A DNA stretch of 64,000 nt, taken from NCBI RefSeq assembly GCF_018139145.2, contig NC_059480.1, positions 17,546,428 through 17,610,427 of the forward strand. Direction: 5' to 3'. The stretch is from Gymnogyps californianus (lineage: Eukaryota; Chordata; Aves; Accipitriformes; Cathartidae). Below, in pieces: positions 36,600 through 49,400 of this stretch. Position 1 is the first letter of the stretch. Each line of letters starts with the position of its first letter. The notes beneath the pieces were generated by a model. The model was not told where the DNA came from and did no database searches. It worked only from the letters and a program-made list of their open reading frames with translations. The position numbers were made by a program, and so were the translations under genes.

Positions 36600-38493
36600 A
36601 ATACCGAGTGAGTTATCTGTGCGCTGGCACTGCGGGGCTGCAGCCCCCAGGAGCCGATCCCAGTTTCTGGTTGATGTCTCTGTTGCTGTTGTTCAAAAGA
36701 GCAAAGAGTGGGGCAGGTAGTGTTGGGGCACAGGTACTCAGCTGGGGAGCATTAAAAGCATATGCGTACCTAGAGAGGTGTCACTCCAGCTCAGGCTGGA
36801 CTCCTTAGGTGAGCATGCGGAGGCTGATCCCTTTCCCAAGGGGTACAGGTAAATAGAAAGAAGAGTGAACTGCTGCTTTTTCCAAAGCCAAAGAGGAGAT
36901 AGGTCTTAAGACCAGGACATGTGCAACCCAGGCAAAGGGAAGAGGGTCTCCCAGGTTCCCTGTGCGCTGCAGGGAACAGCTATAGGGTTTGCTTGTTTCC
37001 AGAGCTCAAAGTCTTCACGTTTCCATGTCACGGCATAACTTTTTAGCCTTTAAAAAAATAAGGTGGGTGAGACCGATGCCTTGGGGCAGAACTGAACCCA
37101 GAGTGCACAAATCTGGCCAGGGCACAGGGCAGGGAACCAGTCAGGGTGCTGACCCTGCCTGGACAACCTCCACAAGGGTTCTTCTGACATAGGATTTTCT
37201 AGCAGTCAAAACATTCATGGTTAGTAAAGTATTAGACCAACAGTGCCCTGGTTCCCAGCTGGGAGCTGCCTGAAGGGACTGGGGCTTTCAAACAGCATCT
37301 CTGCCTTTCTGCACAATGACCACCAGTTGCACAATGAGCCTACTGAAGGCAAAGGTTGAAACAGGACATTCATTAGGGAAAGCAATTTGTACAAGTTTTT
37401 GTTTTCTCTTAGGTAAAATCAATAAGACATAGACTTTCAAACCCACTTCCACTTGTCAAACTGAAAGAGTTCAAGAGAGCAGAGTTGTTATGGACAACTG
37501 CAGAATGCCAGTGCCTCATCCCAGCCCATCCCTTCCACGTTTCCCAAGGAGCACGCTCCTATGCTCATGTAAAACTACCTTGATTTGTCTTTAACACCCC
37601 TCTTGCCTGTAAGTTCCTGAAGGTAGAAGTCCTCAGCTTTGTGTCAGGTATAACAGTAAGCACTTCAAGGATGCTCACTAAATTACAAGGCTTATTTACT
37701 AATAGACAATTCAGCCAATTAGAAAATGCTATTAAGCGTTTGTACTCTGGCACAGCGAGCTAGCTGTCTGGTAAACATGACAAACCAATATTTTTAATTA
37801 AAATAAGAAAAAAGGAATACACAGTCTGATTACTGGCCAACAAGAAAAATACACCCCAGAGATCTCAAAGTGTAATTACCCTTTCTGAATGGCCAAAATT
37901 GCTTGCTGCAGACTATAATTCTCTCCAATGCTGCAACAAAGTCATGGCCACCCCCTCACCTACCCCATTCATTCAGTGCTGTACCTGCCCAGGGGCTGCT
38001 CCAGTACCCATGAAGTCAGGCTCTGGTACGTCCATATTGAGTTTCTGCCTTATTTTCTGGCTGGGTAGCTGGAGGATTCACAACCAGAACATTGCTGAAG
38101 CCTCTACAGTTTCTATTCTTTGATTCCTTCCTGCTCTGTCCTTGGGTCGCCCTCTCTTTTTGTGCTAAAGTACATAAGCTTTGAGGCTGGAGTGGAGCTG
38201 TGTAGCTTACATGCAACACAATTGGGTGCCCTTTATATGGCCTTCCAAAAGTAAATTCATATCCATGTTGAGCTGTAAGATCAGGCGACTGGACATGCTG
38301 TTCCAGGAGGTTTCCTTCAATGCTGTGCTCCCTTTTTGCTGGTAGCCAGTGCCCCACGAGCGGCTGCTTTTATAGCTTCCTCTCCACCAAGTCCTGGAAA
38401 TGCTCTGTACAGATGCACAAGCATCATTCCAGCACAGTTACCCAGAAGGCTTGTCCATTTACTGCCCTGTCACTCAGTCCACACTGAAACTTG
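36600..38493. other. Intergenic sequence before the solo LTR
   Basis: No gene or repeat family recognised. The sequence is moderately AT-rich, with the longest AT stretch near 37.78-37.82 kb. Confidence 0.5.
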
Positions 38494-38498
38494 CCCAG

Positions 38499-39127
38499 TG
38501 TCGTGGTTTAACCCCAGTCAGTAACTAAGCACCACGCAGCCGCTTCCCCCTTCCCCCTCCCAGTGGGGTGAGGAGGAGGAAAGAGGGGAAAAAAAGTAAA
38601 ACTCGGGGGTTGAGATAAGAACAGTTTAATAACTAAAGTAAAATATAATACTAACAATAGTAATAATGAAATATAATAATAATAATAGTAATGAAAAGGA
38701 ATATAACAAAAAAGGAGGGGGAGGAAGGGAAAAAACCAAAACAACAACAAAAAAAAACCCACCAGTGATGCACAATGCAATTACTCACCACCCGCTGACC
38801 GATGCCCAGTTAGTTCCCGAGCCACGATCCGCGCCGCCCGGCCAGCTCCCCCCTGTTTATATACTGGGCATGATGTTCCATGGTATGGAATACCCCTTTG
38901 GCTAGTTCGGGTCAGCTGCCCCGGCCATGCTCCCTCCCAGCTTCTTGCACACCTGCATGCTGGCAGAGCATGGGAGACCGAAAAGTCCTTGGCTTAAGAT
39001 AAGCGCTACTTAGCAACAACTAAAACATCAGCATGTTATCAACATCATTCTCACACTAAATCCAAAACACAGCACTGTACCAGCTACTAAAAAGAAAGTT
39101 AACTCTGTCCCAGCCGAAACCAGGACA
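38499..39127 (-). mobile_element. Solo LTR of an avian endogenous retrovirus
   Basis: The 629-base element begins TGTCGTGGTTTAACCCC and ends CGAAACCAGGACA, so it has TG...CA ends with short imperfect inverted termini. It is flanked by identical 5-base duplications, CCCAG at 38494-38498 and 39128-39132. Read on the minus strand it has a TATA box (TATATAAA, complement of 38856-38863) and an ATTAAA poly(A) signal (complement of 38625-38630) about 230 bases downstream, in the expected U3-R-U5 order. No internal retroviral sequence flanks it, so it is a solo LTR left by recombination. The 5-base duplication is more typical of ERVL-like or some ERV1 elements than of ERVK (6 bases). An internal AT-rich (ATA/TAA)n tract lies at 38640-38700. 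It has no coding capacity. Confidence 0.9.
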
Positions 39128-39132
39128 CCCAG

Positions 39133-42100
39133 TGATAGCGTTCCCCTCGCAAAAGCCTCTCTGGCAATGTGCTATCACCAGGCTGTCCTCCTGACCCATG
39201 CTGCAGCTGCAGTGCTGCATCTGGCACATTGCTAGAGGAAAAGCCATTAACCAGCAGACGGCCCTGATATGCTGAGGCCACACACTATGTTGTAGCCAGG
39301 GGACACAGGCAGACTTCTCTTCTATAATGCTGAAGGCCTGATCCACTCCTTAGGGGTTCCAGAGACTGTAGAAAATGGGAGAAAGTCAAGTGTTTGGAAG
39401 CCTTGCAGTATTGGCCAGGCAGGCAGACTATTCATCGTGATGCATCACGTTATCAGAGTGCCTCATGGCCCTTGTCAGCAGTCAGAATCCTCCAGTAGTG
39501 GGTGCAGCACAAAGTCAGAGCAAGTGACAGTCCCTGTCCTGCAGATACTACATGTGATAGGAGATAAGTGCATCAGCAGAGATGCCCTAGAGTCCTACAG
39601 GAGCAAGCGGTCTCTTGAATATTCTCAGCACGTTCTCACATGTGCCCCTCAGCACAGCCCCTGAGCAGCAATCAGGAGTGCCCTGAACATCAAGAAGATG
39701 ATCTACTAGTTATTCTTGCTTGCACCTCCTTGCCCCTGGCAGAGAACAGCATGCAATGGTCTATCATGGTCCAGCATGGGTCTAGGTGCTTATTCTGGAT
39801 TTTACCCACGTCACATTCAGGTGGTGTTAAGAACGACAACAAGGCTTAGAAATATGCTTTGCACTCAGATCTGGACAGTGGAGGCCTGTGCCCTGGAAGA
39901 GCTATTTCGGCACCTGTAACCCAGCCTGCCAGGAAATCATGCCTTCTGCCAGGGAAATTTTACATTTTGAGAGAGTCCCCCAGAGACAGAGAGGCAGGTT
40001 CCTGCCTGTGAAGCAATGGTTAAGGAATGGGTCCTAACACACGAGATGAAACCTCTGGGTCTGGGGATGGTCCTGCCAGCACCACATCCTGAGGTTTGCT
40101 GGATGACAGTTCAATTTTCCCCCATCCTGCCTCCCAGACAGCCAGTCCTCCAGGCTGTTCATCCTCCCTCACAGCCCTCAGGAAGAGCAAAGAGGAGAAG
40201 AGCACCTGGGTTGGGAGGCAAAGAAGGAGAGCTGCAAAAAGCTCATAAGGGAGAGCTGACCTGGTACCTTTTGCTCTTTCCTGGTTTGGTCCTCTTCCAT
40301 TTGCTGGAATCATGACCAAACTGCATACTCAGGAGATAGCAGGGTCAGGGAGATCAATGAATTATAAATAAATACAGTATAAACAAATCAATCAGAGGGA
40401 TAAAAACATTTGACAGAGCCACACTAATTAAAAATATAATAATCCAGATAGCAGACATTTATTTAAAATGGCACAATTACAGCTTTTAATCATCCAGGTT
40501 TAAATTAACAGCAGCAGCAAAGCGGCTGTGCAAACGTGTTCTCTGTAATGAACTGATATTAGAAAGCCAGCTTGGTGATCTCTCCATCTCTCAGGCTAAT
40601 TCTCCCTGCTCTCGTTGTAAAATAACCTTTTGGTGTCATTTTCTTGTAGAGTCTTGAAGATGAAGACACAATATTGGAGCTAAATTAAATCCCCTTCACA
40701 TATTTCTCTTCTTTCAAGCTGTAAAAATTGCTGGTATCAGTCATTCAGTCTCTAGTGCTGACGCAACCACACTTGAGGAGAACATCTGGGGGCCCCAAGA
40801 GTCATTATAGGGAAAATAAAATCCTGTATTACAATCAGTCAGCAATTAAAAGGCAGGATGCAGGAGGGCCAATCCTGCAAGATGCTGAGCAGGCTTGGTG
40901 GAGAAATCAAATGGTAGACTTGTGATGCTCTGGGGTTCTTTTCTTCTTCACTGGGTCGATTGAGAGGAGGCCAGAAAATTTCTAAATCTGCTCCTGCCCA
41001 GCAGAAATGGTCTTGGAAGTATCTCATGTTAATTCGGGTCAGTGCTGATCCAGAGGTCACAGGTTTAGTACCTACTCACCGCCAGCTAGCCCAATCTGCA
41101 GAGATGTGGGGCCAATCTTGCCTTGGCTTGGCATGTCCCAGCCAGGCTTGGCATTCAAACAGACATGGTGTGGCTGAAGGCCACGCTCAGCTTGCCACAT
41201 GAAGCCCCCATGGTTAGAGTGGGTTCAACGCAGGCACAGGCAAATCAGAGACATGAAAGCTCTCTGCACCTGGCATGGTTCCGACTTAGCAAAGTGATGG
41301 GTCTTACCTGCCCTGGGCAACTGTCATGATCTTTCTCCCACATACCTGTCTACACCTGCTCTGTAAAAGCATCTTTCCTGCACAAGAGCCCAGTGTCTAC
41401 CACCCAAGATGCTGACAAGTGCTCAATGCAGTGAGGGAAGTGAGCAGATTTACAGACACATGGCAAGGAAAACTGTTGAAGGCAAAGCTTTCCAGACACA
41501 GCTGTCCTGAGGTGGGTTTGCCTTTGCTCTGTCCCCTTGTCACGCTCTGCCCAGGGAGAGTCACAGCAGGGCAGAAACAGCCCCAAAAGTTCCTGAGCTC
41601 AAGACTCAGCTTCCAGCAATGCCCCTGACACGTCTGTCCCACAGCTCATGTTGGTGACAGTGCAGTGCTGGTCCTGCTCACAGCGTTAGGATGCTCCATG
41701 TCTCAGCTGGATTTGCTTAAAGGCTGCAAAGAAAGGGACAAGAAGTAAAAAACATGGGGAAAATAATCATTTTGGAAGTGTGGAAAGATTTCTGTGTGGG
41801 AAATGAACACCACACGGGGAGAGCATATGTGTGACTCTGTGTGTGTGTGTGCATGCCTACACACGTACTTCTGCGTGCGTAAGTCATGGCTCCTTCCGGA
41901 GCTGCTCACCCACGCCTGGTTTTTGGCCATTGTCACCAAACACAATTACCTACCCGCATCCATAGTCCTGAGCACACGATTAAAATCAGGAGCCCTTTGG
42001 AAAGAGAATTTCATCTCTCTGATTAGCACCAAACCCTCCTCTCTTTCCTGTTTACCTGAAGGGTGTGCAAACATACAGCGAGGGAGCAAGTGGGAGTCAC

Positions 42101-43005
42101 GCAGTCCTCACTGCCGCAATGGGCAGTGTAATTACCTGGCCTGCACATTAAGATTAATAAATATTAACTTTACTTGTGTTTTTACTGTCCACCTAAGATG
42201 GAAACAATGAGCTTTACTACATAATCAAATTAGAGCTATAAAATTATTTCCCTTTTAGAAGGTTCATTTCTGTTTTGCTGGCAATTAATGTTGATGATTT
42301 GAGTCCCATCTTTAAAACATTTTGAAATACGGAAAATGGCAGAAGTGCCACAGTGCATTAACGGAGCCACAGTACACATCAGGTAATAAAGCATGAAGAG
42401 CCTGTTTACTTTGAGTACTCTAATTATTTGAGAGCTTTTTTAAAAAAACAAACCCAACATGTGAAAACTTTTATTTCATTTGAATTAATTTTTAAAAACA
42501 AACAGAAAAAAAAAAAAGAAACAAAAAACCCTTTTTGAAGTGTTGCTTTGAAATTCCCTGCACCCAGGCCAGGTCCCAGGCAGACACTAAGGAGCAAATT
42601 TTCCCTTTTGTTTTTCTCTTGCTTTTCCCTCTTCAGGGTGTGCAGGGCAGGGGGGACCACTCGCATGCTGGATGCTCACAGAGCCGCTCCTGCAAGCTGG
42701 ATGCTCACACAGCCGCTCCTGCACCATCTCTGAAAACGTCTTGAGGAATCAATGCACCATTTCGTAGGAGAGTCCCACCCCTCGCTGAGCTGCAGGGGAC
42801 GGAGTCACTGTCATTGCCTGGTCTAAGAGATTTGAAAAACCCTTCAAACCTTTAACACAACCAAGAAAGTATTCATCAGCTGTACCTTAGTCTCAGACAA
42901 CTCTCTGGTGAGGCAGGGTGTGGGTCCCGTGGCTTCCTTGCCTCTGCAGAACTAACAAGGTTTAATTCTTCTTCTTTTCAAATCAGCACCAAAGCAGCAG
43001 TGCAA
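39133..43005. other. Intergenic region between the LTR and the CR1 relic
   Basis: No gene recognised. It contains AT-rich, homeodomain-site-rich blocks at about 40.33-40.72 kb and 42.12-42.42 kb that look like candidate regulatory elements, a short (GT)n run at 41839-41851, and a duplicated 29-30 base unit at about 42668-42724. Confidence 0.5.
42668..42724. repeat. Two-copy tandem duplication of 29-30 bases
   Basis: The unit contains GCTGGATGCTCACA followed by CAGCCGCTCCTGCA and occurs twice in direct succession with one or two differences. It looks like a recent local duplication. Confidence 0.65.
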
Positions 43006-43007
43006 CT

Positions 43008-43455
43008 GAGGCAGGATGGGACCTCTGGAGGTCTCTGGTCCTCCCCCCTGCACAAAGGGGCCAACATCAAAGTTAGGTCATGTTGCTCTGGGTCTTGTCC
43101 TGCTGAGTTTTTAATATGTCCAAAGAAAGAGATTCCCACACCGCTGCCCTGTCTTGGGACCACACCATTTGTTATGAAGGTGTTTTTTCATTATACCTCA
43201 TTGGCATTGCCCCTGCTGTAGTCTGTGCCTGTGGCCTCTTGTCCTGTTGCTGTGCATCTCTGAGGACAGTCCAGCTCCAGCCTCTCAGTTCCCTCATCAG
43301 TAGCTGAAGCCAGCAGCGAGATCCTCCTTGTCCTTGTCGTCTTCAGGCTCAAACAAACCCAGCCTTTCCACCTCACCTCATACATCCACCTCTGCCATCT
43401 CAGTGGCTTCTCACAGACTTTCTCCATCTCACTGTGCTTTGAGCCAGATGGCCCA
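43008..43455 (-). mobile_element. Decayed CR1 LINE 3' fragment
   Basis: Read on the plus strand, this is the reverse complement of the avian CR1 3' region, with its modules in order: GGGACCTCTGGAGGTC, CCCCCCTGC, TTTTTAATATGTCC(A)AAG, GGAGATTCCCACA-like sequence, CCTGTGGCCTCTTGTCCTGTTGCT, then AACAAACCCAGCCTTTCC. It is heavily mutated, with small gaps. The typical terminal octamer repeat (ATTCTATG)n is not preserved. The open frame on the minus strand is a by-product of the element. Confidence 0.7.
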
Positions 43456-43459
43456 GCCA

Positions 43460-46400
43460 GTCGTCCCCACACCAGCTGGTCCTCCCATCCCGCTTCCACC
43501 TCCACCATTTGGCTACAGCCACAGACAAAATTACATGGAAGAGACCGAATGGCTGATACCAGCGAGAGGAAGCATGGCCAAATCCTTGCGGTCTCCCTTG
43601 ACGTGACTCAGTAATGCCAATGGGTTGGCTAGGGCCAGCCTCTCCCATACAGCACTTATGCTGCTCTTTATATCCAAGCACACTGTTTCCCTGACCGGTT
43701 GTCTGCAGCTTAGTGAGTTCTCCTCCATGGCCTGGCTGGCAGAGGTCTTAGCCTGCCCCAGCCCGGATGACACACATTAGCTTGCACACTCACACCCTGG
43801 TCTGATCAGGTAGCACCGTACAACCAGTTGGCACGGGATTAGCTCAAGACCTTTGTGACCACACAAAGAACAAGGCGGTGCAGAATCTGACCCCAGATCT
43901 GAGGGCCTGGTTTTTCTAAAGCACGGCTGTTCTCCCTGTTGCAGTACATGGATTGCTTCACCAGTCGAGTGTATTTGCAAGTCTATACAAGCCAAGATAA
44001 ATTTGCCCCCAAAGTAATAACTTTTCAATTACCTTCATTATTCCTTGCTCAACACAAGAACAGCACAGCACCTCTTGAGGGAGCAGCTGAGTATTTCTCT
44101 CCAGGGTGCACATCTATTATTTTAAGAATCATTTAATTTTCCATCTGAACAAAAGGGGCGAATGTAGGTCCTGAATGACTCCAGGGCCCCATTCAATATC
44201 TTGCCGTGTTATCCATCACGGCAATTACACATGGTAATTCATCTTTGAGAAACTTCAATACACAGATCTGAGAGCATTTGAGGTACCTGGCGTGGCTCAC
44301 AACTCTGGGAGCCCATGGAAAGAAGGTTTCACGACTGGGAAGCATGCCATTATGCCCAAGAAACTCAGGCTAAGTCTTTAGTAATGGGACTTTTAGCACA
44401 CCAGCAACCTGCAGCCTGGCTTTCCAATGCCTCTCCCAAACTCTGCCCTCCGACAGCACACACCCATCCCTGCAAGTCCCACTGCTGGGGCCAATGTGAT
44501 TTACAGTATTTATGCAGTGATGCTCTTCAGAACGGGTTCCCTATCGGGTCAGGCTGAAGGTGCTGCCAGTGTGAGAAATGTGACTAAATGCCACCACAGC
44601 AAATAGTCCAGTAGAGAAACCATTTACTCTCTGGGGTCTGCAGAGCAGCGCTGTCTCTTCATCAAAGTGACCTGCAGGGCTTGAACCAAAACCCACTGAG
44701 GGATGAGGAGAAAAGTTTAATTACAATTTCCATACCTCAAGGAAATACCAAGACAGCTCTGATCTTATAGCTGAGGTCTTTCCCTGCCTCCCTCCAGCTG
44801 CTCTCTGCCACCTTTATTTGCCTTCCAGTATCCATTTAGAAAAGGCTGCCTGGACTAGAGATGCTACCATGGGCTGTAAATTTGTCTTTGGCACAGATCT
44901 AGCCAGGATTAGGTCTTTGCGATATTCTCCAGATCCTCCTTACATGGCTGCTTATTGGTGGTGTGAATACAGTCCTGGTCTGTAAAGCAATTCAGGGATC
45001 AAGCTGGGCCCTGCAGGAGTGCACACAGCCGCAGGGTGCTTATTCAGGAGCTCTCCCCACTGACTGGGAGTGGGTGGACTCCTGTCAGCGCCTCAGAAGC
45101 ACAACAGCCTCGGATGAAGCAACAGCGCTGTCACCAGGCTCAGAAAATAATGAGAACCTTAGCTTGCTTCAAAGTGCTTCGGTAACGGGTACGTGCCTCA
45201 TGCTGAGAGGCCACTTTGCATGACTGCATCCTTGCGCAAGCACAAGTGCTGGTGCCCAAGGACAGACACCCCGGAGAGATTCCCCTCTGTGTTGCTACCA
45301 CGTGTGTCAGCACGCAGCAGCGATGAAAGCAGACCGTACCCCGGGCACACAAGTGACGTCCTGACTCTGTGCTCACACCTCTAAGGAATATCCCCCCTCC
45401 AGCCCCCTGAGCCCATCGCACAGGCAGACTGGCTGTGGGTCACCTGCCACCAGACACTGGAGATGGCTGTTGCATTGCAACGTTAAAGGTTAGCAGAACA
45501 GAGCAGTATTTTTCATTGGGTGACACTTGCCGCCTCACGATTATTTCTTATCCTGTCCCCAGCACGCTCCTCTGCCCAGGCAGGTCACTGGAGTGAGCAT
45601 CCTTGCAGACCCCAAGGAAGGGGTGGCTTGAGTCCTTAAAAAAGAAAACACTGAAAGTCAGTCCCTGGGATTTTATTTCTTTGAGTCTCAGGAAGATTAA
45701 AGGCAGTAGAAAGTCTGGTTGCATGTTGTTCTCTGGTTGGGGGAAGCCCAGCAACAGAGAAGCAGGGGATTTTAATAAATCCTTAGGACTAGAAATATTA
45801 ATCTGACCATTTCTTTTGACCTTCTGGACTATGCAGCTCAGAAAACTCCACCCAGAAATCCAATGAGCACTCCTGATTGAATGGACCATATATTTTTAGG
45901 CAGGTTTCCCATCAGTGTTCAGGCTGAACACTGCAGTGTTGGACACCTGCAAACCTGAAAAGTCCTGGCGCTGCTGCAACTCCAAGACTAACTCAGAATA
46001 GCCTGTATGGAGACCTCAGTCCCCTCCAGCCAGGGTACTTTGGCAGGCACAGAAGGTCCTGCAGGCCACATTGGAAAAGCCACGTGAAAGCCTCCGAGAT
46101 ACAGATTCAGGGAAGAAAATGTATTAGATATAAGCTGGTATTCACAGACCAGGTATCATCAGAGCAAGATCCACCCATGAGGCTATGGCGATTTGCATCT
46201 GTTAGCAAGGAATCACTGCTGTAAATGAGGCAGTGGGCTTCTTTAGTTTTCACCTGGACAGTCTGGTTTCTCTGTGGCCCTGCAGGAGCTGATTGAGCTA
46301 AAGGGATTGCTGAGCAGACTGGGTGCCTCCTTGCTTGGGGACCAGCAGATCCTCTCCCTGAGCCCGACCCCTTTGCTGCAGCAGTCCCTGAGAGTGGCAT

Positions 46401-49400
46401 TGATCCAGCAGCGTTTGCAGTGGTCCAACAGTCAGGGCAAGCCTCAGACAGAGAAGCAGAGCTCCTTTTCCTTCATTTGTTCCTTATTGCCACAACTGCT
46501 GTAAAGCAGCTCTCTTGCATTTTCCTGGGGGCATGAACCTGTGTCTGGCTCTTATGGTTTTTGCAAGGAGGAGCAGGCAGCAAGGTGAGTTGAAAGGGTG
46601 GAAATGACAAGCAGGGCTGCATAACACGTCGGTGATTTCTCCACAGAGCTCACGGGAGGCAACCTGAAAGTTTGGCTAATTGGAAAATCATCTCAGTCGG
46701 CTGTGGAGGTAAAGGACTGCTCCTGAATTATCACTGCTCAGAGAACCATTACTAACAGGGGAGCAGAGAAAAGATATCATCTCAAGTGTCTGCATTCCCT
46801 GCTATTTTCCTCTCTTTGCTCTATTCAACTGGTAAACAATTTATTTCTTTACATTTCCCCAAATTATCACAAGCCTGGAAATGCCTAGCTGTGGTCTCAT
46901 TTAGCAAACAGTCCCCCATGGTGCCAAAAAGCATACGGGTCACTCAGCTCAGTTAGGAGAGAAGCATGACAATGCTCAGAGGGTATCATTATTCCCAGTA
47001 TCATCCCCCATCAAATTGTCCAAGGAATACAGCTTTTCCACAGCCCATCCCAGAGTTGCACTGCTTTTGCTGAAAGTGCATGCAGCCGTGGGGAACCATC
47101 TCCTCTGCTTGAACAAACAGGAGCAATCCCCCTGTCTCCCTGCTGCTCCTCGCAGCCTGGTGTTACACTCCGTTTGTGTCTAGGAGGGCAAGAACAGGTC
47201 TGAAATTGGGCTTAATCTGTAATGTGCATGTTTTCTGCCTAAGATGAGGTCTCACATCCTCTGAAAGAGCCAAGTGCCAAGTGACTGATGACCATTGAGT
47301 CTCTTGTATGCCCAGTTCCTCCTGCTTCTGAAGGTTCAGCTCTGTGCACCAAAACATTTGGCTGGGGTGTTTTAAGCCAACAGTTTGCTGTCTGACACAA
47401 ACCAGGATGTCATATTCAGGTGAGCATTTCCCAAACTCTAGTTAGGTTTGCAAGAGGACTCACATTCTCCTCTAACCACCTTGGTGCACTCCTGCCACAC
47501 AAAATACACAGAGGGCTCAGTGAGGCGATGTCAGGACCCGGGTCCCTTTTTGCCAACAAGGTCCGTTAGAGTGACCAGAAGAGTCTCGTTGCAGCTCTGC
47601 TTAAACCTTTGCAAGAGGCTAAATCAGCATGTGTGCAAATGCAAAACATGTGGCATGTGTAGCTCTTTCATCTCTGCCTCTGTCTCCCTCTTGAAAAACA
47701 AAGCACTTAACTCTAATTGTGTAGACTGACTGTCAGCTAAGGATATGACAGCAGTGTGAGTTGCAGAGCAAGGAGCTTAGCAGATTTTTTGAGCAGCGTG
47801 GGGTGGGCTTTTTTCAGGAAGACCAGAGTGTATTAGCACTGCCAGACACATGAAACAAGAACCACTGTGTTTTGGTAGCACTGACAGACCAAGGAGTTGT
47901 GTAGAGATGCTGATCTCACTGGGTCTTGCACAGACGAAGATGCAGTATAATGAACTTTCTTCCAGCGTAGTGTTTAGAGGATGCTCTTTGTTTCCTTTTG
48001 CTGGTGATTGGAGAATAGCCACTATCAAACATCTGATACCATGCAGGGGACCCAGAAATAACAAGAAAATAACACGGCTAATTAGCCTCATGGATTATTT
48101 TAACCAGCTCCCTCTGGAATACCCTCGTTGAACAGGGTTAGATTTCTTCCCTTCCCCCCATAACTGATCCTCACATTTAATTACACTGGAAACCTGGCTG
48201 TGCCCAGCTTGGAGGGAGTGTTTTACTGCTTATATGGTCTTTGCAGATAAGAGACACTGCTGCTATTGCACAAGTGAAGAAGTGGCTTTGAGGAGTTTTA
48301 TATCTCTTTTGGGAGGCTGCAGCTCCAGCCACCTTGAGCAGTAAGACCAAGGCAGAGGCAGAAAGCCATGAGTAGAAGCAGTAATTCCCATGCCTTGTAC
48401 AGGAGAAACAACGCTGTCATTGTCTTGATCCTTTCACCTAATTGGAGAGGCTAAAAATGATAAATTGTAAGGTGAATGGTCCATGTGGGAGAGAGGAGAT
48501 AGGATTGGTTCCAGCAGAGGCCAGACTGATCTCACAAGGATAGCGAGCTTCCTGAATAGCTTACTCAAAGGATGATGTCAGGCAGTGTTTGGAGAAAACA
48601 GGATGGACGTTCCTTCCGGACAAGGGTATTCAAGGCAATGCAATTGATACTGTCAACAGCCAAGGTGAAACTGCAGTGTACAAAATCTTCCATCCCATGA
48701 GCTGAGCAATGCATTTTCAAAGAACACAAAACTGGGTCCCTCCAGAGAGGGAGTGATCATCCCATGGTTAAGAGAAGATACTGGACTGGAAACTGAGCAT
48801 TTAATCCAGAATTTTTTTTATACCAGCCACTGATAAGGTCTTTAAAATGGGAAAAACATTATGCTTGTTTCCTCAAAACACTCTATCTATTTAGATCATA
48901 AATTCTTTAATATCAAAGCCTTGACATCATCTTCTCTTCCATGCTGTCACCATTTGTCACCCCACTATTTAATATGCTGTGTCCACCCACAGCCAGGGAT
49001 TGTGTCTGTCCCGAGACAAGCCTAGCAGAGGGCTCAGCAGCATGCTAGAGCTCTTTACGATACAGTTGGACTTAGTTTGCATGTTAGACTAGCAAGAACT
49101 ATGTTTGAATCACATAATCGTACAAAATTTTCATCTTCTCAAAAGTAATTTTCTTCTGACAGGCTGAATCCCTCCCCTGCGTCTCTTCTTACACTAATAT
49201 GGAGCTTTTCAGACAAAGATTTCAAACTAATTGTGCACAGCGGCAGGTTAATATGATCAAAGGAGCTAACAGGCTTTCATATGTATTTACATGATATAAG
49301 GCTCCCAAATTCAAAGACTGGATCAAGAGATTTGTGATAAATTGTGTGAGGATTATTTGTCTGCCTGTTGCGCAGCAGAGAACTTGTCTCTGTTCTGTTG

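Noticed and set aside
43191..43508. Minus-strand frame of 105 codons
   Set aside because: It lies in the CR1 relic and is not an independent gene.
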